Shown: positions 48,926 through 58,797 of the stretch, one piece after another
Layout: every line of letters begins with the position of its first letter
How positions within the stretch are numbered: the stretch's first letter is position 1
From: JAQUOT01 sp041651575
GTDB taxonomy: Archaea > Nanobdellota > Nanobdellia > SCGC-AAA011-G17 > JAFCDX01
DNA length: 64,000 nucleotides
Reading direction: 5' to 3'
Assembly: GCA_041651575.1 (NCBI GenBank)
Contig: JBAZJB010000001.1
Location: 372,001-436,000, forward strand
Program-made: the position numbers and the translations under genes
Notes under the pieces: generated by a model
Databases searched by the model: none
Seen by the model: only the letters and a program-made list of their open reading frames with translations
What the model was told of the DNA's origin: nothing

Positions 48926-51325
48926 ATGAAAAAAAGAGGGATTATTAACGTAATAGCGATTGCTATGTTATTAGTTTTCATAGCTACGGCTACCTTAGTT
49001 TATTCTATAAATGAAGATTTTCAAGATAAATTAACCATAACAAATAATCTTGATGAAAGTTTAGATTTCAATGTTAAACTAAATACAAATTTAGAACAAG
49101 AAGTGAATCTAAATGAAGGCCCAATAGAAAAAATTGTTTTTCAAGATTTAAATTTAGATAAGGAAACTACATTAAAAATTGATGAAATTCCTACAGAAAG
49201 TATAGAAGAAAAAAACTTTGTAGAAGTTTATGCCATAGACCCAACACAAATTAATTTTACAGAAGCAACTATAACTTTAACAGCAAAAGGTAGTTCTTTA
49301 TATAAGTGTAAAGAATGGGATTTTGAAAATAGAATTTGTAAGGGAGAATGGGTTTTATTTAAAAGGGATTTAGTTCCTGGACAAGAATATAGTTTTACAT
49401 TAACACCTGAAGACCCTGCTTTTGGAGAAATAATTGCAATTGATGCTATACATTTAGATTCAAATTATTCTTTTATTTCAAATATTTATAACCAAATAAA
49501 AAATAAAGATGATTCTTGGTCTGAACCAATTAATAATGGAGAATATGTTAGAGTAACTTTTGCAGAAAATTTAATTTTAGGAAGTTTAACTAAAACAATT
49601 GATGAATTAATTTCTGGAGACAGTTTAGAAAATAATATAGAAGTAAATATTCCTTCAAATACGACTACTGGAACTTTTAGAGTAATTGCAAATGCTACAG
49701 CAACAAATTATTCAGAAGCAAATATTAGTGAATATATATTTGGAGACGAAGTTTTAGTTACTGTAAATAAATTAGAACTTGGTCCTGCTGCAGGGTATCC
49801 TTCTGGTGGAGGAACAACCTCTAGTCCTGGATCTTCTATTGGCGGAGGTGGAGGAGGAGCATCAAAAGCAGTACAAACTGTTCAACAATTTGATGTACTA
49901 AGAGGAACTTCAAAAGCAGTTCCAATTACAATTGAAAATATTTATACAAACAGCATATTACAAAATGTTAAAATACAATTAGAAGGTTTCTTACCTCAAT
50001 ATCTAAAAGTTTCTCCAGAAACCTTAAATAATATTCCTTATGGTTCAAGCAAGAATTTCGATTTAGATGTATTTGTTCCAACCTATTTCGATAAAGAAAG
50101 TTTTAATTTAAAATTAAAAGTAACTGGAGATGTAGTTGCAATAGCTCCAAAAAAAGATGGAACTTATGAAACAAAACCTTTGTTAATTCAAAAAACAATA
50201 AAATTACTTGTTAGAGAAGTAAGCACTGAAAAAGCCTTAAATTATATGGATAAAATTAAAGAGTATATTAATGAATTAGAAAAAGCAGGAATTCCTTATA
50301 CAAAATTAAGTAAATTGGATAACGATGCGCAAAATTCATTGAAAAATTATGATTTTGAACAAGTAAAATCCCTCGAAGAACAAGCAAAATCCATTAAAGA
50401 TAATGCCTTTGCTTCAAAAGAAATCATTGAAAAATTACAAAACGATGTAAAAAATGCAGAATCTAAATGGTTAAAGGTTTCTGAAACAAAAAGATCTTTA
50501 GAATTAGCTCTAAAAGCTTATCAAAGAGAAGATTTCGTTACTGCTTTAGAAAGATCTAAAGACGCACAATTATTATTTATTTTAGAAACCAAAGGTAAAG
50601 TAAACATCCTATGGTTATTAAAATATTATTGGTGGGCTTTGATATCAGGAAGTATTGCTTCTTTAGCAATTATCTTTTTAATATACAAAAAATTAACCGT
50701 CTTTATAATAAATCAGAGAATAATAAATATAAATAAAGAAGAAGAAGCAATTTCTGAATTATTAAAAGAAGCTCAAAAAGATTACCTTGTTAAAAAATCT
50801 ATATCTGAATCAGAGTATAATAAATTAAATTCCCAATATAATTCAAGACTAAATAAAATAAGAAATATTAGAGTAAAATTAAGAAATAAACGTGTAGGAA
50901 TAAAAAGATTAGAACAATCCTTAGATAACACTAAAAAAGAAAAATTAGATTTAGTAGAAAACGTAAAAAAATCACAAAGAGACTATTTAGAAAAAGGAAA
51001 AATAACGAGAGGAGACTTCTTTAGACAAGAAGAACAAAATCAACAAAGATTAGCAGAAATAGACGAAGAAGAAAACATAATAAAACAAAAATTAGAAAAG
51101 CAAAAACTATCAAAAGAAGGGAAATTAATAAATAAAATAAATAATTTCTTGTTAAGATTCAAAAATAAAAAAGGAAAAAATAAAGGTAAATGGATAAATA
51201 TAAAAATTAAAGAACCAGAATATAAAAAAGAAATTGAAAAAACTATAAGTAAAGAAACTAAGAAAAAAGCTAATAGAATGTCAAAATCTGAATTAAAGAA
51301 TTGGTTTCCAGGAGCATTTAAATGA
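48926..51325 (+). CDS. Membrane protein with S-layer-like ectodomain and cytoplasmic coiled coils
   Basis: About 799 residues from the ATG at 48926; the longer frame inside the KaiC gene is rejected. Signal/anchor helix (about 5-24), beta-type ectodomain with repeated NITE-like sites, a Gly-Ser spacer (GGGTTSSPGSSIGGGGGG, about 295-312), an Ig-like domain (QQFDVLRGTSKAVPITIENIY), a helical stalk (about 430-550), a transmembrane helix (WWALISGSIASLAIIFLIY, about 571-590), then Lys/Glu-rich coiled coils to the C-terminus ending KNWFPGAFK. It overlaps the next gene by 4 bp. Role unknown, probably envelope or signalling. Confidence 0.8.
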   Translation: MKKRGIINVIAIAMLLVFIATATLVYSINEDFQDKLTITNNLDESLDFNVKLNTNLEQEVNLNEGPIEKIVFQDLNLDKETTLKIDEIPTESIEEKNFVEVYAIDPTQINFTEATITLTAKGSSLYKCKEWDFENRICKGEWVLFKRDLVPGQEYSFTLTPEDPAFGEIIAIDAIHLDSNYSFISNIYNQIKNKDDSWSEPINNGEYVRVTFAENLILGSLTKTIDELISGDSLENNIEVNIPSNTTTGTFRVIANATATNYSEANISEYIFGDEVLVTVNKLELGPAAGYPSGGGTTSSPGSSIGGGGGGASKAVQTVQQFDVLRGTSKAVPITIENIYTNSILQNVKIQLEGFLPQYLKVSPETLNNIPYGSSKNFDLDVFVPTYFDKESFNLKLKVTGDVVAIAPKKDGTYETKPLLIQKTIKLLVREVSTEKALNYMDKIKEYINELEKAGIPYTKLSKLDNDAQNSLKNYDFEQVKSLEEQAKSIKDNAFASKEIIEKLQNDVKNAESKWLKVSETKRSLELALKAYQREDFVTALERSKDAQLLFILETKGKVNILWLLKYYWWALISGSIASLAIIFLIYKKLTVFIINQRIININKEEEAISELLKEAQKDYLVKKSISESEYNKLNSQYNSRLNKIRNIRVKLRNKRVGIKRLEQSLDNTKKEKLDLVENVKKSQRDYLEKGKITRGDFFRQEEQNQQRLAEIDEEENIIKQKLEKQKLSKEGKLINKINNFLLRFKNKKGKNKGKWINIKIKEPEYKKEIEKTISKETKKKANRMSKSELKNWFPGAFK

Positions 51326-52191
51326 ACGAAAAAATTAAATTAGCATTATATATTGTAATGATTTACTGTTTATTCTGTAGTCTAATTCTAACTACTAACA
51401 CAAAGATTACTGGCTCTGTTGTATTAGAAGAAGTACAAATTGAAAATAATTTTAATTATATAAAACCAGAAATAATAACTAATGATTCTACGATTACTGC
51501 ATTAAATAATGCTCAAAATGAAATAAAGGTTATGAAAGAAGCAGGATTTGGAACTTATTTTGTTAATGATAAATTATTAGAAGCAAAAACAGCTTATACT
51601 TATGGAAATTATGAAGAAGTTTTTAAAAATACTCAATTAATTACTTATACAAAAAATCAAGCATTTAAAATTTTAGATACAATTTCTATCTTAAAAGATA
51701 AAGAGAATGAATATGCAAAATCTAGAATAAATACAAGTTTAGTTCTAGAATATCTAGCTCAAACAGAAATATCCTTAAAAGAAGAGAGATATAATGAAGC
51801 AGATGCTTTTGCAAAAGAAACTGAATTAAAATTAGAAAGGGCTAAATCTGAAAATACAAGAACTAGAGAATTAATTAAATTAGGTAAAAACTTTTTCTTG
51901 AGATATTGGTGGCAGATAATTATCTTTTTAATATTATTAATAATCGCTTCTACGCCAATTTATAAATATTTAAGAGTAAAATTTGCAAAAAGAAAATTAG
52001 AAAATTTAAAATTAGAATTAAAAACATTAAATAATTTGATAAAAGACCTACAAGAAAGAGCATTCCAAAAAAGAAACATTCCTATGTCCACATTCAAATT
52101 AAGATCTGAGAGTTATAAAGAAAAAATAGCTGAAATAAAAAGAAAAATTCCTGTAGAAGAAGCAATAATTAAGAGGTATACTAAAAAATGA
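51322..52191 (+). CDS. Membrane protein with coiled coils, related in design to upstream gene
   Basis: 289 residues: N-terminal hydrophobic helix (about 7-27), a helical outside part (about 50-180, EAKTAYTYGNYEEVF), transmembrane helix (about 196-214, YWWQIIIFLILLIIAS), then a cytoplasmic Lys/Glu-rich coiled coil. The order stalk helix-YWW-transmembrane-coiled coil mirrors the end of the previous protein, so they may interact or derive from duplication. ATGA-type overlaps on both sides. Confidence 0.75.
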   Translation: MNEKIKLALYIVMIYCLFCSLILTTNTKITGSVVLEEVQIENNFNYIKPEIITNDSTITALNNAQNEIKVMKEAGFGTYFVNDKLLEAKTAYTYGNYEEVFKNTQLITYTKNQAFKILDTISILKDKENEYAKSRINTSLVLEYLAQTEISLKEERYNEADAFAKETELKLERAKSENTRTRELIKLGKNFFLRYWWQIIIFLILLIIASTPIYKYLRVKFAKRKLENLKLELKTLNNLIKDLQERAFQKRNIPMSTFKLRSESYKEKIAEIKRKIPVEEAIIKRYTKK

Positions 52192-52766
52192 TAGCAATAG
52201 AATCTTTCAAAAAATTTAAATTAATAGATATTTATGTATTTATAATTTTATTGGGATTATATTTATCAACTAGTTCTTTAATAAATTTGATAAAACATCC
52301 TATATACTCTTTTGTTTTCTCTTCGTTAATCCTAGTCATATTTATGAGTTTAAGCTTATTAATCATAAGAAAAGCCTTTTCAGTAATAATATTTAATCTT
52401 TTAGTAGGAATCTCTAGTGCTATATTAAAAACGAATTTCTCTGATATTAGTTTATTATCTAACTATAATTTTATAATTTTGATTATAATTGCAATAATTT
52501 ATGAGTTAATATTCTTAATGTTAAAATTAGAATTTAGAAATGTTCCCATTGATATTATAATTGGAGCAGCAATTGCTAATTCTTTTATTCCAATATTACT
52601 TTCTTTATTCTTTTCTTTAGAAGTAACTAAAAGTATGATGTTTAATTTTGTAAATTTATTCTTACTTTATTTCTTAATAGGAATTTCTGGTTCTATAATT
52701 GCATTCTTAATCTGGTATGAGCTAGAAAATAGGAAATTTATCTTAAGATATGAGTTTAGACATTAA
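52188..52766 (+). CDS. Multi-pass membrane protein
   Basis: 192 residues, about five to six transmembrane helices (for example YVFIILLGLYLSTSSLI, FVFSSLILVIFMSLSLLII, FNFIILIIIAIIYELIFLML, FFLIGISGSIIAFLIWY). No polar motif pointing to a function. Last gene of the operon starting with the KaiC-like protein; overlaps the gene before it by 4 bp. Confidence 0.75.
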   Translation: MIAIESFKKFKLIDIYVFIILLGLYLSTSSLINLIKHPIYSFVFSSLILVIFMSLSLLIIRKAFSVIIFNLLVGISSAILKTNFSDISLLSNYNFIILIIIAIIYELIFLMLKLEFRNVPIDIIIGAAIANSFIPILLSLFFSLEVTKSMMFNFVNLFLLYFLIGISGSIIAFLIWYELENRKFILRYEFRH

Positions 52767-52811
52767 TTCTATAACCGAAAAGAATAAATATAAACTTATT
52801 ACAGATAAAAC

Positions 52812-54215
52812 ATGATACAAGAGGATCTAGCAGACTTTTCTGTGAATTATGCGTTAAAATTAGGGGCAAAGTATGCTGAAGCAAGGCTAGAACAGCATAA
52901 AGGCACTAGTTTCTTGCTTAAAAACGGAATTCCTGAGGTTTCTGGTTTTGATGATACTTTAGGTATGGGAGTAAGATTTTTAGTAAAAGATACTCTTGGT
53001 TTTGTATCTATAAACAATTTAAAACAAGATTTAACTAAAGATTTAATTAAAAAAGCATTCAAATTAACTGAAGATTCTTACAGATTAACAGAAAAAACAA
53101 AATTAACAAGAGAAGATGTAATAAAAACAAAATATGAAGTAAAACAAAAAATAAAATTAGAAAATATTTCTCCAGAAGAAAAATTAAAATTCTTAAAAAA
53201 TATAGACAAAGAAACAAAACAAGCAGTTGGAAGATTTTATTCTTTAAGTGATGATATTATGCACAAATATTATGTAAATTCTGAAGGAGCAAAAATAACT
53301 CAAATTATACCCAGAACAAATTTCTTTTATTATATAACTGTAAATAATAAAGCAGATAGTTTACAAAGATTCTTGCAACATGGAAATGTTGGTGGTTGGG
53401 AATCAGTAAAAGCCTGGAATTTATCTGAAAAAATAAAAGATGAAATAAAAGCTATGCTTAGAAATTTAAAAGAAGGTAAACAATTAAAACCTGGAAAATA
53501 TGATGTTGTAGTTGCTCCAGAAGTTACTGCAATAATGACTCACGAAGCAGTTGGTCATCCAACTGAAGCTGATCGTATTCTTGGAAGAGAAGGAGCACAA
53601 GCAGGAGAATCATTTGTAACAAAAGATATGCTTAATCAAAAATTAGGATCAGAATTATTAACAGTAGCAGACGACCCAACTCTTGCAGGCAGTAATGGTT
53701 TTTTCTTATATGATGATGAAGGAGTAAAAGCAAGAAGAAAATTATTAATGAAAGATGGAAAAATAAATGAATTTTTACACAACAGAGAAACCGCAGCAGA
53801 AATGGGAACAAAAAGTAATGGTTCCTCGAGAGCAAATGATTATGATAAAGAAACAATTGTTCGTATGTCAAATACTTTTGTTTTACCAGGAAAAACCAAA
53901 GAAGAAGAAATGATAAAAGAAATTAAAAATGGAGTTTATATAAAAAATTTTATGGAATGGAACATTGATGATAAAAGATTCCATCAAAAATATGTTGGTT
54001 GTGAAAGTTATTCAATAGTTAATGGAGAATTAGGAAAACCAATAAGAAATCCTGCTTTAGAAATAACAACTCCTGGATTATGGTCGTCTGTAGATGCAGT
54101 TGGAAAAAATATAGCTCATTTTGCAGGAACATGTGGAAAAGGAGAACCAATGCAAGGAATTCCTGTATGGTTTGGAGGACCATCATTACGTCTAAAAAAT
54201 ATTGTATTCAAATGA
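52812..54215 (+). CDS. tldD: TldD-type zinc metalloprotease
   Basis: 467 residues. The zinc motif HEAVGHPTEADR (HExxxH, about 243-254) and GREGAQAGESFV, and C-terminal CAGTCGKGEPMQGIPVWFGGPSLRLKNI-type end (fragments: TCGKGEPM, VWFGGPS) are diagnostic. In bacteria TldD/TldE cleave modified peptides; the archaeal substrate is unknown. The stop overlaps the tldE start (ATGA). TATA-like element in the 45-bp gap upstream. Confidence 0.95.
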   Translation: MIQEDLADFSVNYALKLGAKYAEARLEQHKGTSFLLKNGIPEVSGFDDTLGMGVRFLVKDTLGFVSINNLKQDLTKDLIKKAFKLTEDSYRLTEKTKLTREDVIKTKYEVKQKIKLENISPEEKLKFLKNIDKETKQAVGRFYSLSDDIMHKYYVNSEGAKITQIIPRTNFFYYITVNNKADSLQRFLQHGNVGGWESVKAWNLSEKIKDEIKAMLRNLKEGKQLKPGKYDVVVAPEVTAIMTHEAVGHPTEADRILGREGAQAGESFVTKDMLNQKLGSELLTVADDPTLAGSNGFFLYDDEGVKARRKLLMKDGKINEFLHNRETAAEMGTKSNGSSRANDYDKETIVRMSNTFVLPGKTKEEEMIKEIKNGVYIKNFMEWNIDDKRFHQKYVGCESYSIVNGELGKPIRNPALEITTPGLWSSVDAVGKNIAHFAGTCGKGEPMQGIPVWFGGPSLRLKNIVFK

Positions 54216-55504
54216 TAGAAGAGTATATACTTAAAAAATTAAAAAATGAAGTAGATGATGTAATTGTAATGAGTGGAGAGAGTAATTCATCTCATATTAA
54301 ATTTGTTAATAATAAAATTGCTAAAACTGGAACCGAGATATTAAAAAACATAAGTATTTTTGCTGTTTGGAAAAAAAGAGTAATGTTTACAAGCTTGAAA
54401 GATTTTGATCAAAATACTATTGATAAAACCATTAATAATCTTTTAAAATTCATAAAAAGTTTACAACCAAAAGAAGATTATTATGGAATAGCAAAAGGAC
54501 CTTTCAAATACAAAGACATTCCAGGGTTATATGATAAATCTTTAATCCATGTTAATCAAATAGATTTGGTTGAAAAAGCAATAAATGCTGCTGATGTAAA
54601 AAGATGTTCTGGAGATTTAATATTAAGCGAATCAAATTCTAGATTAATTGGATCAAATAATGTAGATACTTCTACAAATGAAACAAATGCTCATTTTTCA
54701 ATAAGATGTTTCATGGATAAAGAAGCAACTGGCCATCAAGTGATTAGTTCTCCTACATTAAAAAATTTCGATGTAGAAAAAACTGCAAGAGTAGCAGGAG
54801 AAATAGCTAAAATGGCTAGAAATCCTATAGAAACTGTTTCTGGAAAATACGATGTTGTTTTCCATCCAATGGCAGGAGCAGCATTATTAGAAACTATTGG
54901 AAGTTCGGCTTCTGCATTCAATGTTAGTTCTAAAATGAGTTTCTTAGAAAATAAAATTGGAAAAAAATTAGGTAATTTTACTTTAGTTGATAATCCGACA
55001 ATTCCTGGTGGAATAGGTTCTATGAAACATGATTCAGAAGGAGTTCCTACAAATAAAACAACAATAATAGATAAAGGAACATTAAAAACTTATTTACATA
55101 ATACTTCAACAGCAAAAAAGTTTAAAACAAAAACTACAGCAAATGCAGGATTAATTACACCTGAATTTTTTAATTTAGTACTTGAACCTGGAAAAAATTC
55201 ATTTAAAAATATTTTACCTGATAAAGGAATTTATATTACAAATGTTTGGTATACGAGATTTAATAATTATAGCACTGGAGATTTTTCAACAATACCAAGA
55301 GATGGAATATTCTTAATTAAAAACGGAGAAATTTCTCAACCTATAAAAAATATTAGAGTTTCTGATAATATGTTAAATATTATGAAAAACATGTCTCAAA
55401 TAGCAAATGATTCTCAACAGATTTTAAGTTGGGAAGTAGGATCTCCTGTAACCACCCCTTCCTTCTTAGTTAAGAATGTGAATATAACAAAACCAACAAA
55501 TTAA
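54212..55504 (+). CDS. tldE: TldE/PmbA family protein
   Basis: 430 residues from the ATG at 54212; an earlier frame within tldD is rejected. TldE is the catalytically inactive-type partner lacking HExxxH: in place of it FHPMAGAALLETIGSSASAFN is seen. GIGSMKHDSEGVPTNKTTII, TSTAKKFKTKTTANAG and YTRFNNYSTGDFSTIPRDGIFLIKNGEI (fragments) fit PmbA. Forms the heterodimer with TldD. Its last bases meet the convergent gene at 55501. Confidence 0.93.
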   Translation: MIEEYILKKLKNEVDDVIVMSGESNSSHIKFVNNKIAKTGTEILKNISIFAVWKKRVMFTSLKDFDQNTIDKTINNLLKFIKSLQPKEDYYGIAKGPFKYKDIPGLYDKSLIHVNQIDLVEKAINAADVKRCSGDLILSESNSRLIGSNNVDTSTNETNAHFSIRCFMDKEATGHQVISSPTLKNFDVEKTARVAGEIAKMARNPIETVSGKYDVVFHPMAGAALLETIGSSASAFNVSSKMSFLENKIGKKLGNFTLVDNPTIPGGIGSMKHDSEGVPTNKTTIIDKGTLKTYLHNTSTAKKFKTKTTANAGLITPEFFNLVLEPGKNSFKNILPDKGIYITNVWYTRFNNYSTGDFSTIPRDGIFLIKNGEISQPIKNIRVSDNMLNIMKNMSQIANDSQQILSWEVGSPVTTPSFLVKNVNITKPTN

Positions 55505-56325
55505 TTTTTCTTTTCCATATGTAACAAACCTTTAACAAAGTGCCACATAGCATATAATTCTAATGCAAAAGGTCCGTAACCTAAATAACCTAATATTGGC
55601 ATTTCAAATATTTTTAAAAATCCTACGTAAGGTACACTATATGTCCATTTTGGTATTGCCCAATAATTCCAGAACTCCCAAAAGAATCCACAAATTGTTC
55701 CTCCAATAAATAAAGTTAAAGGTATTGTTAATTTTTTATCTTTCAAATGACCTATTATTGAAGGATGTTTATGCATATAATTCCAAGGGTCCAATAATAA
55801 AAAAAATCCCAACCATATTAATGGAAAAGTAAATTTAGGCAAAACCAAAGGCAATAGGATACATAAAATTCCTAAAAACATTAAAATATATATAAAAGAT
55901 TTTGTAATATTATATTTTTTCTTTAATTTAGTATGATTAAATAAATGTAAAGCCAACAATAAATCTGTTGTTTCAAAAATAGCAGGTATTACTGTTGAAA
56001 AAGATAAAGTTGCAAAAACATACTTTTCTATTATATTTGAAAAAATACTAAAAGTGTTATAATTCCAATTTCCCATAAATCCATTTATAAATTCAAACAT
56101 CCACCAAACAGCCGCAGATAAAATTAATAAAATAAAGAATAATTTTTTATTATTCATCAACATAGACTTTTTTCTGAATTTATAATTTAAGGCATCCATC
56201 ATAAAAATATAACCAAACCAGATTATAGGAAAATACCAATTTGCAAAAGGTTGTAATTTAAAGATAAAATTAATTTCTGCGAATAAAATCATTAAAATTC
56301 CAAATATTCCGTATTTTTTGAACAT
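55501..56325 (-). CDS. Eight-helix membrane protein with internal duplication
   Basis: 274 residues with about seven to eight transmembrane helices. The two halves carry matching motifs: FPIIWFGYIFMMDALNY with FPLIWLGFFLLLDPWNY, and WWMFEFINGFMGNWNYN with CGFFWEFWNYWAIPKWTYS. The conserved Trp, Glu, Asp and Asn-Tyr in each half suggest a two-repeat transporter or enzyme. No family name recognised. One base before gatE on the same strand. Confidence 0.75.
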   Translation of the reverse strand: MFKKYGIFGILMILFAEINFIFKLQPFANWYFPIIWFGYIFMMDALNYKFRKKSMLMNNKKLFFILLILSAAVWWMFEFINGFMGNWNYNTFSIFSNIIEKYVFATLSFSTVIPAIFETTDLLLALHLFNHTKLKKKYNITKSFIYILMFLGILCILLPLVLPKFTFPLIWLGFFLLLDPWNYMHKHPSIIGHLKDKKLTIPLTLFIGGTICGFFWEFWNYWAIPKWTYSVPYVGFLKIFEMPILGYLGYGPFALELYAMWHFVKGLLHMEKKN

Positions 56326-56326
56326 T

Positions 56327-57772
56327 TTACTTTAATTTAGCAATTTCTTTTCTTAATAAGTCAGAAGTTTTCTTTGCATCGATTTTACCTCTATATTTCT
56401 TCATTAAGTCTCCCATTAATGGGCCTATGCTATTCTCTCCTCTTTCTTTTATTAAAGTTTTATTTTTTTCTACTAATTTTTTAATTTCACTTTCTATATC
56501 TTCTGTCTCAACTACTTTGTATTTAGATGAATTTATTTTCCCTTCCTTAATCAAATCAGAAAACATCTCTGGAATTGCTTCTTTTGGAATTCCTTTTTCA
56601 ACTAATTTTAATACTTCAATGAAATCATTTTCTTTTAATTTTGAAATATCTAAATTGTATCTTGCTTTAACATCTTTTGGATATTCAATTAATATTTTTG
56701 CTATTAATTCTGGTTCTAATTTAAATTTAATATATTTTTCAAAAAGTATTTTTTCTTTTATTATTTCTCTAGCTAATTCTGGACTTAATTTATATTTTTT
56801 CTCAAGAGCTAAAGATTTTTCTGTTAATAATTCAGGCAATTTTATTTTTTTAATTTCTTGTGAACTAATTTTTATTAATTGATGATCAGATTCTGGATAC
56901 ATACGTGAAGAACTAGGCATTGGTCTCATAAAATCAGTTTCTAATTTTTCATTTACTTTTCTTACTTCAGAAACAACTTTTTTTCTAGAATTTATTAAAC
57001 TTAATTGTCTTTTTACTTCGTTTTCAATTATGGTAGGTATATCTCTTAATTCTTGCACCCCTTTTATTTCAACTCTTGCTCCATCTTTTATAGAAACATT
57101 AAGATCCTGACGAATTGTACCTAAACCTCTTTTGATTCTCTCTGTAGATTTTAAAATCATTCCAATATATTCTGCAACTTGTTTTGCTTCAATAGGATCA
57201 TTTATGTCCGGACCTGTAGCAATTTCTATTAAAGGTATTCCTAATCTATCTAATCTATAAACAACTTTTTCAGAATCTTCAGAAGTTTTTCTTGCTGCAT
57301 CTTCTTCTAAACATAAACTTTGTATTTCTATTTTTTTATTATTAAATTTTAAATCTCCATTTATTGCAACTAAAGCAGTTCTTTGAAATCCAGAAGTATT
57401 TGAATAATCTAAAACCTGTTTTCTCATAACTTGTATTTCTGGAATAATTTTCATATTAAGCAATAAAGCAACTTGTAAGGCAGTATCTAAGGCATGTTGA
57501 TTTATTTTTCCAGGTGGAGATTCATCTAATTCTATTAAACAAGAATTATCATTATAACCTTCATAAATAGCATATTTGTTTTTTTCTTGTTCAAATTCAG
57601 CTACAACGTCTTTTTCTCCTAGTTCTGATAAAGAAGCTCTTAAAAATCTTTTAATAGTAAAATCTGGTTTATCTTCTTTCAATATAGAAGGACATTTACA
57701 GAATAATTTATGTGTTTCTAGCTGACAATGTATTTCTAATCCCACTTTTAAGCCTAAAGCCTTAAAATCCAT
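56327..57772 (-). CDS. gatE: Glu-tRNA(Gln) amidotransferase subunit E, short form
   Basis: 481 residues. The sequence follows archaeal GatE rather than GatB: GLEIHCQLETHKLFCKCPS, CLIELDESPP, VMRKQVLDYSNTSGFQRTALVAINGDL, LCLEEDAARKTSE, RLDRLGIPLIEIATGPDI, RGLGTIRQDLNVSI (read in fragments). GatE usually has over 600 residues owing to an AspRS-like GAD insertion; here INSRKKVVSEVRKVNEKLETDF leads directly to MRPMPSSSRMYPESDHQL, so the insertion is absent. C-terminal YqeY-like tail domain present. Works with GatD (58794). Confidence 0.92.
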   Translation of the reverse strand: MDFKALGLKVGLEIHCQLETHKLFCKCPSILKEDKPDFTIKRFLRASLSELGEKDVVAEFEQEKNKYAIYEGYNDNSCLIELDESPPGKINQHALDTALQVALLLNMKIIPEIQVMRKQVLDYSNTSGFQRTALVAINGDLKFNNKKIEIQSLCLEEDAARKTSEDSEKVVYRLDRLGIPLIEIATGPDINDPIEAKQVAEYIGMILKSTERIKRGLGTIRQDLNVSIKDGARVEIKGVQELRDIPTIIENEVKRQLSLINSRKKVVSEVRKVNEKLETDFMRPMPSSSRMYPESDHQLIKISSQEIKKIKLPELLTEKSLALEKKYKLSPELAREIIKEKILFEKYIKFKLEPELIAKILIEYPKDVKARYNLDISKLKENDFIEVLKLVEKGIPKEAIPEMFSDLIKEGKINSSKYKVVETEDIESEIKKLVEKNKTLIKERGENSIGPLMGDLMKKYRGKIDAKKTSDLLRKEIAKLK

Positions 57773-57825
57773 ATATTCATTCTAAATACTAAATATTTAA
57801 ATATTTCTTATTCAGATATTAATTT

Positions 57826-58797
57826 ATGAGGCATTCAGAAGGGTTTACAATAGGGTTTTTACTTAAAACCATAGCAAAGAACCTGCAATATATCTTCTTA
57901 GTTCTTGGAACTTTAAATTTGTTAAATATTATAGATTTTAGTTTAAATCCAAAGCATTTTCCTTCTTTATCTATTAGTTCAGAAATTGCAAAAATTACTG
58001 GATATACTTATAATCCTATTTTTATTTATGGACATTATATTTATACTTTTTTGTTAATTGCTAAAGGGTTTGCTTTAGGATTCTTTGAAACAATACAAGC
58101 AAATTATCTTCCTGCATTAATTATTTGTATTTTAATTGTAAATATTTGGTTATTATATAATAAAGTTAATTTTAGTTATGGAAAAAGTATTTGGAAATTG
58201 GAAGGAATTTTAAGTAAACTAACAAAATCAATTTGGGAAGAGTCAAATATTCTTGAAAAAGGATTATGGATGATATTTTTTATTGATCTTATGACTATAA
58301 TTACAAGTCCTGGAAAATATGATTTATTATTTTTATTGATTATTTATTTGTTAATGATAGCAGTTAAATTCTTCCCCAATATCTCTTATACAATCATTAA
58401 TTTATCAGATAACTTAGAAAGAACTTTTTTATACGATAAAAGAGTTTTGTTGGCTATTACTGGAATTGATATTGTTTTAATTTATTTTGATTCTTCAAGC
58501 ATTTTTACTTTGTTTTTAATAACTTTAGTTTATAATGGAATTGCTTTACTAATCTTAAAATTCTTAAAAAGATTCAGAGAATTGTATGATTATGTCTTCT
58601 ATGTTTTTAATTTAGGGATATTAGTCTTTTTCTTAAGTTTAATGTTTGTTTATTGGATTGCTTTGCTTGCTGTATTATTAATGCAAAGTCCAGTGATTGC
58701 ATTTTATTATTATAAATATAAAAGATTTATATCGGAGAATTGGATTGAATTAGTAAATGGAATAGTTTTGGTTATTTTAATAATTAGATTTTTCTAA
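57826..58797 (+). CDS. Polytopic membrane protein of unknown function
   Basis: 323 residues, eight or more hydrophobic helices (for example LPALIICILIVNIWLLY, LWMIFFIDLMTIITS, LLFLLIIYLLMIAVKFF, ILVFFLSLMFVYWIALLAVLL). There is no evident active-site motif. It lies between the oppositely oriented gatE and gatD, divergent from gatE and overlapping gatD's 3' end by 4 bp. Confidence 0.75.
   Translation: MRHSEGFTIGFLLKTIAKNLQYIFLVLGTLNLLNIIDFSLNPKHFPSLSISSEIAKITGYTYNPIFIYGHYIYTFLLIAKGFALGFFETIQANYLPALIICILIVNIWLLYNKVNFSYGKSIWKLEGILSKLTKSIWEESNILEKGLWMIFFIDLMTIITSPGKYDLLFLLIIYLLMIAVKFFPNISYTIINLSDNLERTFLYDKRVLLAITGIDIVLIYFDSSSIFTLFLITLVYNGIALLILKFLKRFRELYDYVFYVFNLGILVFFLSLMFVYWIALLAVLLMQSPVIAFYYYKYKRFISENWIELVNGIVLVILIIRFF

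Noticed and set aside
56427..56882. 151-codon plus-strand frame
   Set aside because: Antisense to gatE; Phe/Ser/Ile-rich composition of a shadow.
56327..57772. Annotation as GatB
   Set aside because: The CLIELDESPP, VMRKQVLDYSNTSGFQRTAL and LCLEEDAARKTSE segments follow GatE, and gatD is nearby; GatB carries different sequences at these places.
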